From Chitinophagaceae bacterium UBA3961 (GTDB lineage: Bacteria > Bacteroidota > Bacteroidia > Chitinophagales > Chitinophagaceae), in assembly GCA_002385265.1 (NCBI GenBank), contig DGDD01000026.1:1-12354 (forward strand): a stretch of 12,354 nt of DNA. The letters run 5' to 3'. Of this stretch, positions 1 through 5,999 are shown piece by piece. Both the position numbers and the translations under genes were made by a program. Position 1 is the first letter of the stretch. Each line of letters starts with the position of its first letter. The notes under the pieces were generated by a model that searched no databases, was not told where the DNA came from, and saw nothing but the letters and a program-made list of their open reading frames with translations.

Positions 1-1
1 G

Positions 2-74
2 TGGTGTGGGGCGGGATCGAACCGCCGACACAAGGATTTTCAGTCCTTTGCTCTACCGACTGAGCTACCGCACC
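2..74 (-). tRNA. tRNA-Phe (anticodon GAA)
   Basis: Read on the minus strand this folds as a full cloverleaf. The acceptor 5' arm is GGTGCGG, followed by TA at positions 8-9. The D stem is GCTC/GAGC and the anticodon stem AAGGA/TCCTT, with loop CTGAAAA. The variable loop is GTGTC, and the T stem GGCGG/CCGCC carries loop TTCGATC. The anticodon GAA lies at 41-39 and decodes Phe. The discriminator is A at position 2. Only one further base (C) is visible before the window edge, so an encoded CCA cannot be judged. The acceptor 3' arm is CCACACC, which leaves a C5-A68 mismatch in an otherwise perfect stem. The identity is secure; the mismatch is discussed as a finding. Confidence 0.96.
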
Positions 75-133
75 AGTTCTAATATGTGCCTGATAATTAA
101 CTAGTTATATTTCCTAATCGCTCAACAGGGACG

Positions 134-165
134 CAAAAATAAGTCATCCCCGCCTTTCTACCAAA
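134..165 (-). promoter_or_regulatory. Bacteroidota-type promoter for tRNA-Phe
   Basis: On the minus strand TTTG (165-162) is followed by 20 bp and then TATTTTTG (141-134), an exact match to the Bacteroidota housekeeping -7 consensus TAnnTTTG with a proper -33 element. Transcription would start near 128, giving a leader of roughly 50 nt before the tRNA 5' end at 74. It lies in the 118-bp gap between manC and the tRNA, so the tRNA need not depend on readthrough from manC. Confidence 0.6.
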
Positions 166-192
166 AATATCAACACTAAATCCACCATTTCA

Positions 193-1275
193 CTACAAAT
201 ATTTATCGCCCTTGTTGCGCTTCACCTCCGCCACATACTCCTTTATATCCTGCTCTTTTTCCCTTTTACAAATCAACAACACATCATCACTATCTACCAC
301 AATGAAATCCTCCAAGCCTTGCAACACCACCAACTTATCATTCTGCGAATGCACCATGTTTCTTAAACTGTCAAACACAATCACATTGTCTCCGGCAACC
401 GCATTCTCCAAATAATCCTTCTCCAAATTCTCATACGCACTGTTCCAAGTTCCCAAATCACTCCATCCAAAACTACTCGGAATCACATACACATTATCGG
501 CCTTCTCCATAATACCAAAGTCAATAGAAATATTGGTACACTGCGGATAAATCCTATTTATTGCCGTTACCTCTTCCGTGGTATTAAAAAATTCTCGCTC
601 GGCATGAAACACATCGTACATCTCCGGCAAAAATTTCTCAAAGGCCTTGATCACATTCTTCACCTGCCAAACGAAAATACCCGCATTCCATAAAAACTCA
701 CCACTCGATATAAAAGCCTTGGCCAGCTCTAGGTTTGGCTTCTCCGTAAAGGTCTTCACCTTATACACGTTGTTTGCCACTTCCTGTTGCTCATACTGAA
801 TATAACCATAACCCGTATTCGGATAGGTTGGCTTGATTCCCAAGGTTATGAGCGCATTGTGCTTCTGCACAAAACTCAAGGCCTCCAAACATACTTTCGT
901 AAAAGCAATATTATCTAGAATCAAATGATCGGCAGGAGCCACTATCAAGGTTCCATTGGGATCCAACTCTTGAACCTTAAATGAAATATAAGCAATACAA
1001 GGTGCTGTATTTTTTCTTGATGGCTCTCCTAATATATTCTGCAAAGGCAATTGAGGCAATTGCTTCTTTACAATATTGATGTATTCGTTGGAAGTAACTA
1101 CGTAAATATTCTCGGCAGGAATGAATGCAGCAAACCGATCGTATGTGGCTTGAATTAGAGTTTTGCCCGTATTCAAAATATCCAAAAACTGCTTTGGCAA
1201 GTTGGTTCTGCTCATGGGCCAAAATCGACTCCCGATTCCGCCCGCCATAATGGCCACATACTGGTTTTTATTCAT
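193..1275 (-). CDS. manC: Mannose-1-phosphate guanylyltransferase (GDP-mannose pyrophosphorylase)
   Basis: This cytoplasmic enzyme makes GDP-mannose and pyrophosphate from GTP and mannose 1-phosphate, supplying mannose, fucose or related sugars for surface glycans. The 360 residues form a nucleotidyltransferase domain. It opens with the nucleotide-binding signature AGGIGSRFWPMSR (11-23) and PKQF (27-30). EPSRKNTAP (84-92), PADH (114-117), GYGYI (155-159), the sugar-phosphate motif FTEKP (176-180), WNAGIFVW (196-203) and GWSDLGTW (270-277) follow. It ends without the mannose-6-phosphate isomerase domain fused to ManC/AlgA in many Proteobacteria, so this is the short single-function form. The ATG at 1275 has an unusual (for this phylum) SD-like AAGGG at 1284-1280, only 4 nt upstream. 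It lies 109 bp downstream of the isomerase gene on the same strand and may share its transcript. The family call is very sure; the exact polysaccharide served is unknown. Confidence 0.95.
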   Translation of the reverse strand: MNKNQYVAIMAGGIGSRFWPMSRTNLPKQFLDILNTGKTLIQATYDRFAAFIPAENIYVVTSNEYINIVKKQLPQLPLQNILGEPSRKNTAPCIAYISFKVQELDPNGTLIVAPADHLILDNIAFTKVCLEALSFVQKHNALITLGIKPTYPNTGYGYIQYEQQEVANNVYKVKTFTEKPNLELAKAFISSGEFLWNAGIFVWQVKNVIKAFEKFLPEMYDVFHAEREFFNTTEEVTAINRIYPQCTNISIDFGIMEKADNVYVIPSSFGWSDLGTWNSAYENLEKDYLENAVAGDNVIVFDSLRNMVHSQNDKLVVLQGLEDFIVVDSDDVLLICKREKEQDIKEYVAEVKRNKGDKYL

Positions 1276-1365
1276 GTTTCCCTTGGTTTCTCGGTATTAA
1301 CGAACTGAACTCCCGTTTCGTATCTGTAAACATAGGATTTGGTTACATAATTTGTTAGGAGCCAC

Positions 1366-1379
1366 ATCTTTATAAAGAT
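1366..1379. promoter_or_regulatory. 14-bp perfect palindrome between kpsF and manC
   Basis: ATCTTTATAAAGAT is identical to its own reverse complement and sits 6 bp after the isomerase stop codon. On the minus strand it overlaps TATCTTTA (1380-1373), one base off the TAnnTTTG -7 consensus. It could therefore be an operator or a promoter element for manC with a leader of about 90 nt. I see no matching -33 element. The role is uncertain. Confidence 0.35.
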
Positions 1380-1384
1380 AACAC

Positions 1385-2353
1385 CTATATCAATCCCTCG
1401 CGTATCAAATCGTGCAAATGAATAATGCCTACATAGTTTCCCTGCTCCAATACCACCAATTGATTCACATCTTGCTTTCTCATTTCATCCAATGCCACCA
1501 CCGCCAACACATCCGATTCAATTGTCTTTGGGGTCTTCGTCATAATGTCCTGCGCAACAATTCCCCCCAATTCTGAATGATGCTCCAGCATTCTTCTCAC
1601 GTCACCATCCGTAATAATCCCCAATAGCACTCCCTTCTCATCCAACACAGCCGTTACACCCAATCGCTTTTTCGATATCTCTAAGATTACTGTTTTAATA
1701 GAATCCTTCGGACTCACTACCGGCTTCTCATTATTTTTATACAAATCTGCCACATGCAAATACAATTTCTTACCCAACGCACCACCAGGATGAAACTTCG
1801 CAAAATCCTCGCTGGTAAAGCCTTTCAGCTCCATCAAAGCTACCGCCATGGCATCTCCCATCACCAACTGAGCCGTAGTACTTGAGGTAGGAGCCAAATT
1901 ATTCGGACAAGCTTCTTGCGATACCGTTGTATTCAAAACAATGTCACTGTTCTTCGACAAGAAACTCTCCGTATTGCCCACCATGCCAATCACAATATTC
2001 TTGAAATTCTTCACCAATGGAACCAATACTTTGATCTCCGGACTCTCCCCGCTTTTGCTGATAATCAACACCACATCATCGTTCTGAATCATCCCCAAAT
2101 CACCATGAATGGCATCGGCAGCATGCATGAAAACCGCCGGCGTACCGGTAGAATTCAAAGTGGCCACTATTTTCATCCCAATTACCGCACTCTTGCCAAT
2201 CCCACTTACCACCAATCTTCCCTTCATCTGATACACCGCTTCTACGGCTTTCACAAAGTCGGCATCAATAAAGGTTTCCAAATTGGCAATCGCCTGGGCT
2301 TCCAGCTTTACTGTTCTGGCTGCCACCGATTTAATGAGTGATCTGTCCGTCAT
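1385..2353 (-). CDS. kdsD: KpsF/GutQ family arabinose-5-phosphate isomerase (SIS domain plus two CBS domains)
   Basis: It probably interconverts ribulose 5-phosphate and arabinose 5-phosphate, the first committed step of KDO synthesis for LPS or capsule. Counted from the ATG at 2353 it has 322 residues. The N-terminal SIS fold shows SGIGKSAVIG (50-59), FMHAADAIHGDLG (75-87), SKSGESPEI (99-107), EACPNNLAPTSSTTAQ (147-162) and FHPGGALGKKL (187-197). Two CBS domains follow, at about 202-260 and 267-321, including GIITDGDVRR (245-254) and GIIHLHDLI (309-317). The length and order match the family. The open frame extends to a TTG at 2362, but the ATG three codons in gives a normal MTDRS- start, and a TAnnTTTG-like box covers the TTG. 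It diverges from recQ and precedes manC. kpsF is an equally valid name; GutQ-like paralogues cannot be excluded. Confidence 0.92.
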   Translation of the reverse strand: MTDRSLIKSVAARTVKLEAQAIANLETFIDADFVKAVEAVYQMKGRLVVSGIGKSAVIGMKIVATLNSTGTPAVFMHAADAIHGDLGMIQNDDVVLIISKSGESPEIKVLVPLVKNFKNIVIGMVGNTESFLSKNSDIVLNTTVSQEACPNNLAPTSSTTAQLVMGDAMAVALMELKGFTSEDFAKFHPGGALGKKLYLHVADLYKNNEKPVVSPKDSIKTVILEISKKRLGVTAVLDEKGVLLGIITDGDVRRMLEHHSELGGIVAQDIMTKTPKTIESDVLAVVALDEMRKQDVNQLVVLEQGNYVGIIHLHDLIREGLI

Positions 2354-2359
2354 AGGTCG

Positions 2360-2367
2360 CAAAATTA
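2360..2367 (-). promoter_or_regulatory. Possible -7 element for kdsD
   Basis: The minus strand reads TAATTTTG, an exact TAnnTTTG match, ending 7 bp before the ATG at 2353. No TTTG is present at the expected -33 position. If used, the transcript would begin almost at the ATG, so it would be nearly leaderless. The match may be chance in AT-rich DNA. Confidence 0.25.
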
Positions 2368-2498
2368 TCGTTTTTTGCCCCTTTTGTTGAATTATGACTT
2401 GTTTTTTACCATTTTAATAGCACCAGATAGCCCACTATTTTAGTAACTTCGCATCCCTCCAAAAAAATCGGGCTCTTTTACTTGCTTGCCGAATATGA

Positions 2499-2514
2499 GG
2501 ATTATTTATAATCC
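2499..2514. repeat. Inverted repeat in the kdsD-recQ divergent region
   Basis: GGATTAT and ATAATCC form perfect 7-bp arms separated by TT, 79 bp upstream of recQ inside the roughly 239-bp divergent intergenic region. The size and spacing suit a dimeric regulator's operator. There is no flanking evidence to name the regulator. The rest of this intergenic stretch has only weak -7-like matches such as TAACTTCG at 2444-2451. Confidence 0.3.
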
Positions 2515-2592
2515 AAAGGGTTGAATTTCATTTTATGTCCGGCTTTTTTGGTACCTTAAGAAAAACCAATTGTGTGATGGAAACAATAGAGC

Positions 2593-4854
2593 ATGGCAAC
2601 TAAAAAATCGACAGCAGCCCCTAAAAAGGCAGCAAAACCAAAGAAATCAAGTTCTAAATATAGCAGCGAAGTGCTTCACGAAGCGCTTCAAGAACATTTT
2701 GGATTCGACGCATTCAAGGGCAACCAAGAAGCGATCATCCAAAACCTTCTGGCTGGAAAAGATACTTTTGTTATCAAACCAACCGGCGGTGGTAAAAGCT
2801 TGTGCTATCAACTACCTGCCATTTTAAGTGAAGGCGTAGCAATCATCGTGAGCCCCCTGATTGCATTAATGAAAAATCAGGTAGATCTGGTTCGCAGCTA
2901 TAGCAGTAAAGACAGCATCGCTCACTTCCTCAACTCCACGCTTACCAAAAAAGAAATCAAAGAAGTTCACGACGACTTGTTGGCGGGTCATACCAAAATG
3001 CTCTATGTGGCACCGGAAACCCTCACCAAACAAGAAAACCTTGAATTCTTTTCTGACCTTAAATTATCATTCTTCGCAGTAGACGAAGCGCACTGTATCT
3101 CAGAATGGGGACATGATTTCCGTCCGGAATACCGCCGTCTTCATGAAATGATGCAACAGATCAATCCCGATATTCCCGTGATTGCTCTTACTGCTACCGC
3201 TACTCCGAAAGTTCAAATTGACATCACCGAAAACCTCGGCCTTCGCGACCCACAAATTTTCATCTCCTCTTTCAACCGTCCCAATTTGTACTACGAAGTA
3301 CAACCCAAGATCAAGAAAGCACAAACCGATGAAAGCATCGTACGCTTCATCAAGAGTATGAAAACCAAGAGTGGTATCATCTATACTTTGAATAGAAAGA
3401 CCACCGAAGAAATGGCCGATATACTTATGGCAAACGGCATCAAAGCCGTTGCGTATCATGCAGGCTTAGATAGCAAACTAAGAGCAGAGCGTCAGGACCA
3501 ATTCCTGAACGAAGACGTACAAGTGATTTGCGCCACCATCGCCTTCGGTATGGGCATCGACAAACCCGATATCCGTTTCGTGATCCACTATAACATTCCG
3601 AAATCAATCGAAAACTTCTACCAAGAAACCGGCCGCGCCGGTCGCGATGGTTTGGAAGGCCGTTGTATTTTATATTATTCTCATAAAGACGTATCGAAAC
3701 TCGAACACTTAATGCGCGACAAGCCATTGAGCGAACGTGAGGTAGGCGCGCAATTGATCAATGAAACCGTAGCCTTTGCCGAAAGTGGAGTGTGTAGACG
3801 AAAAGTATTGATGAGTTATTTCGGCGAAACCTATGAGCAAGAGAATTGCAATGCTTGCGATAACTGCTTGCATCCAAAAGAAAAACACGAAGCGCAAGAC
3901 AATGTAGTGAAAGCACTCAAAGTGATCAAAGCGTTGGACGAACGCTTCGCCACAGAATACGTAGTGAACATTTTAATTGGAAGATTAACTCCAAATATTA
4001 CGATGTTCCGTCACGACGGCATTGCTGAATTCGGAATCGGTAACGATCAACCCGATCATTACTGGAATTCCTTGATTCGTCAAATGTTGTTGGAGAAACT
4101 GTTGAGTAAAGACATCGAAGATTACGGCGTATTAAAAATCACCAAACAAGGAACAGCCTTCGCGAAAAAACCGCACTCGTTCATGATGGTGATGAACAAT
4201 TTGTTTGAAGAAGCACATGCCGATGACGATGAAGGCGCAGAAGCAAATGCCGGTGGTGCAACGGATGAACGCTTGTTTGAAATGTTGAAGGAGTTGCGTC
4301 AGAAAGAATCAAAGAAAAAGGCCCTGCCTCCTTTCGTTATCTTCCTGGAAACTTCTCTGCAAGACATGGCAACGCTCTACCCCACTACTATTGCGGATCT
4401 CGACAAATGCTCGGGAGTAAGCAAAGGAAAAGCACTTCGCTATGGTAAACCCTTTGTGGAGTTGATTGCGAAATATGTGGAAGACAATAACATTGTTCGT
4501 CCCGATGATTTTGTGATGAAGAGCGTCGTGAACAAGAGCGGTAACAAAGTGTACATCATTCAACAAACCGATAAGAAAATTCCACTGGAAACCATCGCAG
4601 CTAATAAAAGTATGCGAATGGATGAATTATTGGAAGAGATGGAAACCATCGCAGCAAGCGGCACCCGCCTCAACCTCGATTACGCCATTGATGAAATGTT
4701 GGACGAAGAAGAACAAGAAGACATTCTCGAATACTTCAAAGGTTGCGAAACATCTTCCTTACAAGTAGCACTCGAAGAACTCGCTGATGGCAATTTCAAT
4801 TGGGAACAATTGAAAATCATGCGCATCAAATTCTTAGCTCAATACGGGATGTGA
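2593..4854 (+). CDS. recQ: ATP-dependent DNA helicase RecQ
   Basis: RecQ is a 3'-5' DNA helicase of the RecF recombination and fork-repair pathway. The order of features in the 753 residues is as follows. A Lys/Ala-rich tail occupies 1-22. The helicase core has Walker A TGGGKS (64-69), DEAH with the RecQ aromatic-rich loop (164-177), TATATP (200-205) and motifs V-VI from AFGMGIDKPDIRF to QETGRAGRDG (317-353). Zinc-binding cysteines are C401, C419, C422 and C425. An RQC winged-helix region spans about 430-530. An acidic linker near 540-555 is followed by an HRDC domain (about 558-632). A further helical domain of about 110 residues (640-753) ends the protein. It is longer than E. coli RecQ (about 610 residues) because of the linker and this last domain, which I recall as common in Bacteroidota RecQ. 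All catalytic motifs look intact. The ATG at 2593 has no clear SD. The gene stands alone on its strand, diverging from kdsD. Confidence 0.96.
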   Translation: MATKKSTAAPKKAAKPKKSSSKYSSEVLHEALQEHFGFDAFKGNQEAIIQNLLAGKDTFVIKPTGGGKSLCYQLPAILSEGVAIIVSPLIALMKNQVDLVRSYSSKDSIAHFLNSTLTKKEIKEVHDDLLAGHTKMLYVAPETLTKQENLEFFSDLKLSFFAVDEAHCISEWGHDFRPEYRRLHEMMQQINPDIPVIALTATATPKVQIDITENLGLRDPQIFISSFNRPNLYYEVQPKIKKAQTDESIVRFIKSMKTKSGIIYTLNRKTTEEMADILMANGIKAVAYHAGLDSKLRAERQDQFLNEDVQVICATIAFGMGIDKPDIRFVIHYNIPKSIENFYQETGRAGRDGLEGRCILYYSHKDVSKLEHLMRDKPLSEREVGAQLINETVAFAESGVCRRKVLMSYFGETYEQENCNACDNCLHPKEKHEAQDNVVKALKVIKALDERFATEYVVNILIGRLTPNITMFRHDGIAEFGIGNDQPDHYWNSLIRQMLLEKLLSKDIEDYGVLKITKQGTAFAKKPHSFMMVMNNLFEEAHADDDEGAEANAGGATDERLFEMLKELRQKESKKKALPPFVIFLETSLQDMATLYPTTIADLDKCSGVSKGKALRYGKPFVELIAKYVEDNNIVRPDDFVMKSVVNKSGNKVYIIQQTDKKIPLETIAANKSMRMDELLEEMETIAASGTRLNLDYAIDEMLDEEEQEDILEYFKGCETSSLQVALEELADGNFNWEQLKIMRIKFLAQYGM

Positions 4855-4880
4855 TTTTTTTCGCTCCGCGAAAAAAATCA
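4852..4880. repeat. Perfect 13-bp hairpin overlapping the recQ stop codon
   Basis: The sequence begins with the recQ TGA. It is a perfect inverted repeat with arms TGATTTTTTTCGC (4852-4864) and GCGAAAAAAATCA (4868-4880) around the loop TCC. It is a strong candidate for the recQ transcript 3' end. It is not a classical terminator, though, because the U run lies in the 5' arm and no U tract follows. Near-symmetry means it could act on both strands. Confidence 0.6.
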
Positions 4881-4951
4881 TCCGCCTGTCCCGAAAAGCA
4901 CAGCTTATTCGGGAAGAGCGCAGCGATTCGAGATAACCCTAACGATTCAAT

Positions 4952-4991
4952 AAAAAATAGCACAGATTAGAAACTCAAGCTCTAATCTGTG
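4952..4991 (-). terminator. Rho-independent terminator for the heme/iron uptake operon
   Basis: On the minus strand an 11-bp perfect stem, CACAGATTAGA (4991-4981) with TCTAATCTGTG (4971-4961), closes a 9-nt loop. After three bases (CTA) it is followed by T6 (4957-4952). The polarity fits transcripts arriving from hmuV, whose stop codon is 250 bp upstream. That gives the operon a long structured 3' untranslated region that includes the REP-like block. Confidence 0.65.
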
Positions 4992-5063
4992 TATCTATGG
5001 TATAGATTATGACGGAACAAATACGGTCAGCTTCTCAGCGCTGCGTTTCCGCCGCGATCATGC

Positions 5064-5099
5064 CCTGAGCGGTTCCTGAGCTTGTCGAAGGACGCCGCG
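5064..5099. repeat. REP-like extragenic element (CCTTCGACAAGCTCAGG motif)
   Basis: The plus strand carries CCTGAGC twice, 11 bp apart (5064-5070 and 5075-5081). The second copy begins CCTGAGCTTGTCGAAGG (5075-5091), whose reverse complement is the CCTTCGACAAGCTCAGG word I recall as a scattered intergenic repeat in many bacterial genomes. GCCGCG occurs on both sides (5051-5056 and 5094-5099). The surrounding 80 bp is distinctly GC-rich in an otherwise AT-leaning region. Only one copy is in this window, so the repeat status rests on recall. Confidence 0.5.
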
Positions 5100-5167
5100 C
5101 CGCTACGGTTAAAAAAATAAAATTTAATGAGCAACGGGGTGAATCAGTCTTCCTAAAAACATGAACC

Positions 5168-5203
5168 CTTTGTGCTACTTATTTCCCTTTGTGTCACTTT
5201 GTG
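5168..5203. repeat. Three CTTTGTG direct repeats
   Basis: CTTTGTG occurs at 5168-5174, 5187-5193 and 5197-5203, the first two within CCCTTTGTG. They lie between the REP-like block and the hmuV stop codon. Similar CTTTGTG strings are familiar from Bacteroidota intergenic DNA. No function is evident. Confidence 0.4.
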
Positions 5204-5240
5204 ACTCAGCAAGCAGCGAAGCTGCGAAAAACTCAAAACT

Positions 5241-5999
5241 CTATTTCACTACAATCCCCTTCCCCATCTCCACCTTCACCCCAAACACATCCTCCACCCA
5301 CTCATATTCATTGATCTCAATTCTATTCTTACAAAAAACAAGTTCCCCATCTTTCATTGCAGAAAGTGTATCCGCATACTGCAAGGCCAAATTTAGATCG
5401 TGAATCACCGCCACTACAATCATATCCTCGTGCATGGCAGCTTTTAATTCTTTCAGCAATTGATGTTGATATTTAATATCCAAATTATTCAACGGCTCAT
5501 CCAACAACAAACAAGCTCGTTTCCCTGAGATCAATCCATCTAGTTGCGCCAATACCCGCGCAAACTGAACACGCTGCTGCTCTCCACCACTTAAAGTTTG
5601 AAAAGAACGATCTAAAAACGCAGTAAGCGATAATTGAGCTGCTAGCTTTAACACCAGTTCTTCATCTGCTTTATTGGGTTGAAAATCGAAATAAGGATAC
5701 CGCCCCATCATGATCACTTCAAAAACAGTTAAGGGGAAATCGATGGGTTGCTGCTGACTCAACACCGCTCTTAACTTCGACAAATCCGATGTACTATACT
5801 GCTCTATATTCTTTCCAAATAATTCTACCACTCCCCGGCTCGGCTTTGTAATACCGGTTAACAGTTTCAACAGAGTTGACTTCCCCGAACCATTCGGACC
5901 CACAATTGCATGAAAACGTCCCTTATTCCATTGAGCTGAAATACCGGTAAGTATCTGCTTTTGACCTATGCTAAATTGTATGTCTTTTATGGTGATCAA
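5241..5999 (-). CDS. hmuV: Heme/iron-complex ABC importer, ATP-binding protein (HmuV-like)
   Basis: This is the ATPase that drives import of the periplasmic substrate through the HmuU-like permease. The 252 residues hold every ABC motif: Walker A GPNGSGKST (34-42), a Q-loop within LSQQQP (80-85), signature LSGGEQQR (136-143), Walker B CLLLDEP (163-169), D-loop NNLD (171-174) and switch histidine H200. The stretch LRAVLSQQQPIDFPLTVFEV (76-95) resembles HmuV and FecE-type ATPases. The start is a TTG at 5999 whose last two bases, with the next, form the hmuU stop (TTGA overlap). No Met follows until residues 97-98, past Walker A, so TTG with translational coupling is the only sensible start. It is the last gene of the operon. 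BtuD or FecE substrates are possible alternatives; heme is favoured by the HmuT partner. Confidence 0.9.
   Translation of the reverse strand: MITIKDIQFSIGQKQILTGISAQWNKGRFHAIVGPNGSGKSTLLKLLTGITKPSRGVVELFGKNIEQYSTSDLSKLRAVLSQQQPIDFPLTVFEVIMMGRYPYFDFQPNKADEELVLKLAAQLSLTAFLDRSFQTLSGGEQQRVQFARVLAQLDGLISGKRACLLLDEPLNNLDIKYQHQLLKELKAAMHEDMIVVAVIHDLNLALQYADTLSAMKDGELVFCKNRIEINEYEWVEDVFGVKVEMGKGIVVK

Larger units (their letters stand above)
4855..5240. other. Gene-free, hairpin-rich interval between converging recQ and hmuV
   Basis: No credible coding region is present. In order it holds the hairpin at the recQ stop and a second stem (4889-4899 with 4903-4914, one bulged A, arms TCCCGAAAAGC and GCTTATTCGGGA). 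A terminator hairpin for the leftward operon follows (4952-4991), then a small stem ATCTAT-GGT-ATAGAT (4993-5007). A GC-rich block at about 5030-5107 contains a REP-like motif. Next come three CTTTGTG repeats (5168-5203) and a short GCAGC-GAA-GCTGC stem (5213-5225). The density of repeats and the GC contrast with the neighbours suggest an accumulation of extragenic repeat elements. Confidence 0.7.

Noticed and set aside
977..1222. Second open frame inside manC on the same strand
   Set aside because: It is a frame shadow of the strongly conserved N-terminal half of manC and has no family motifs.
2354..2362. TTG at 2362 as the isomerase start
   Set aside because: An ATG follows three codons later, and the TTG is inside a -7-like promoter box.
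2570..2827. Plus-strand open frame overlapping the recQ start
   Set aside because: It is out of frame with recQ, rich in residues expected from a shifted Lys/Ala-coding stretch, and overlaps the Walker A coding region.
5161..5403. An 80-codon plus-strand open frame beginning at the CTTTGTG repeats
   Set aside because: Its second half is antisense to hmuV, its first half is made of short repeats and a hairpin, and the predicted protein is low-complexity with no recognisable motif.
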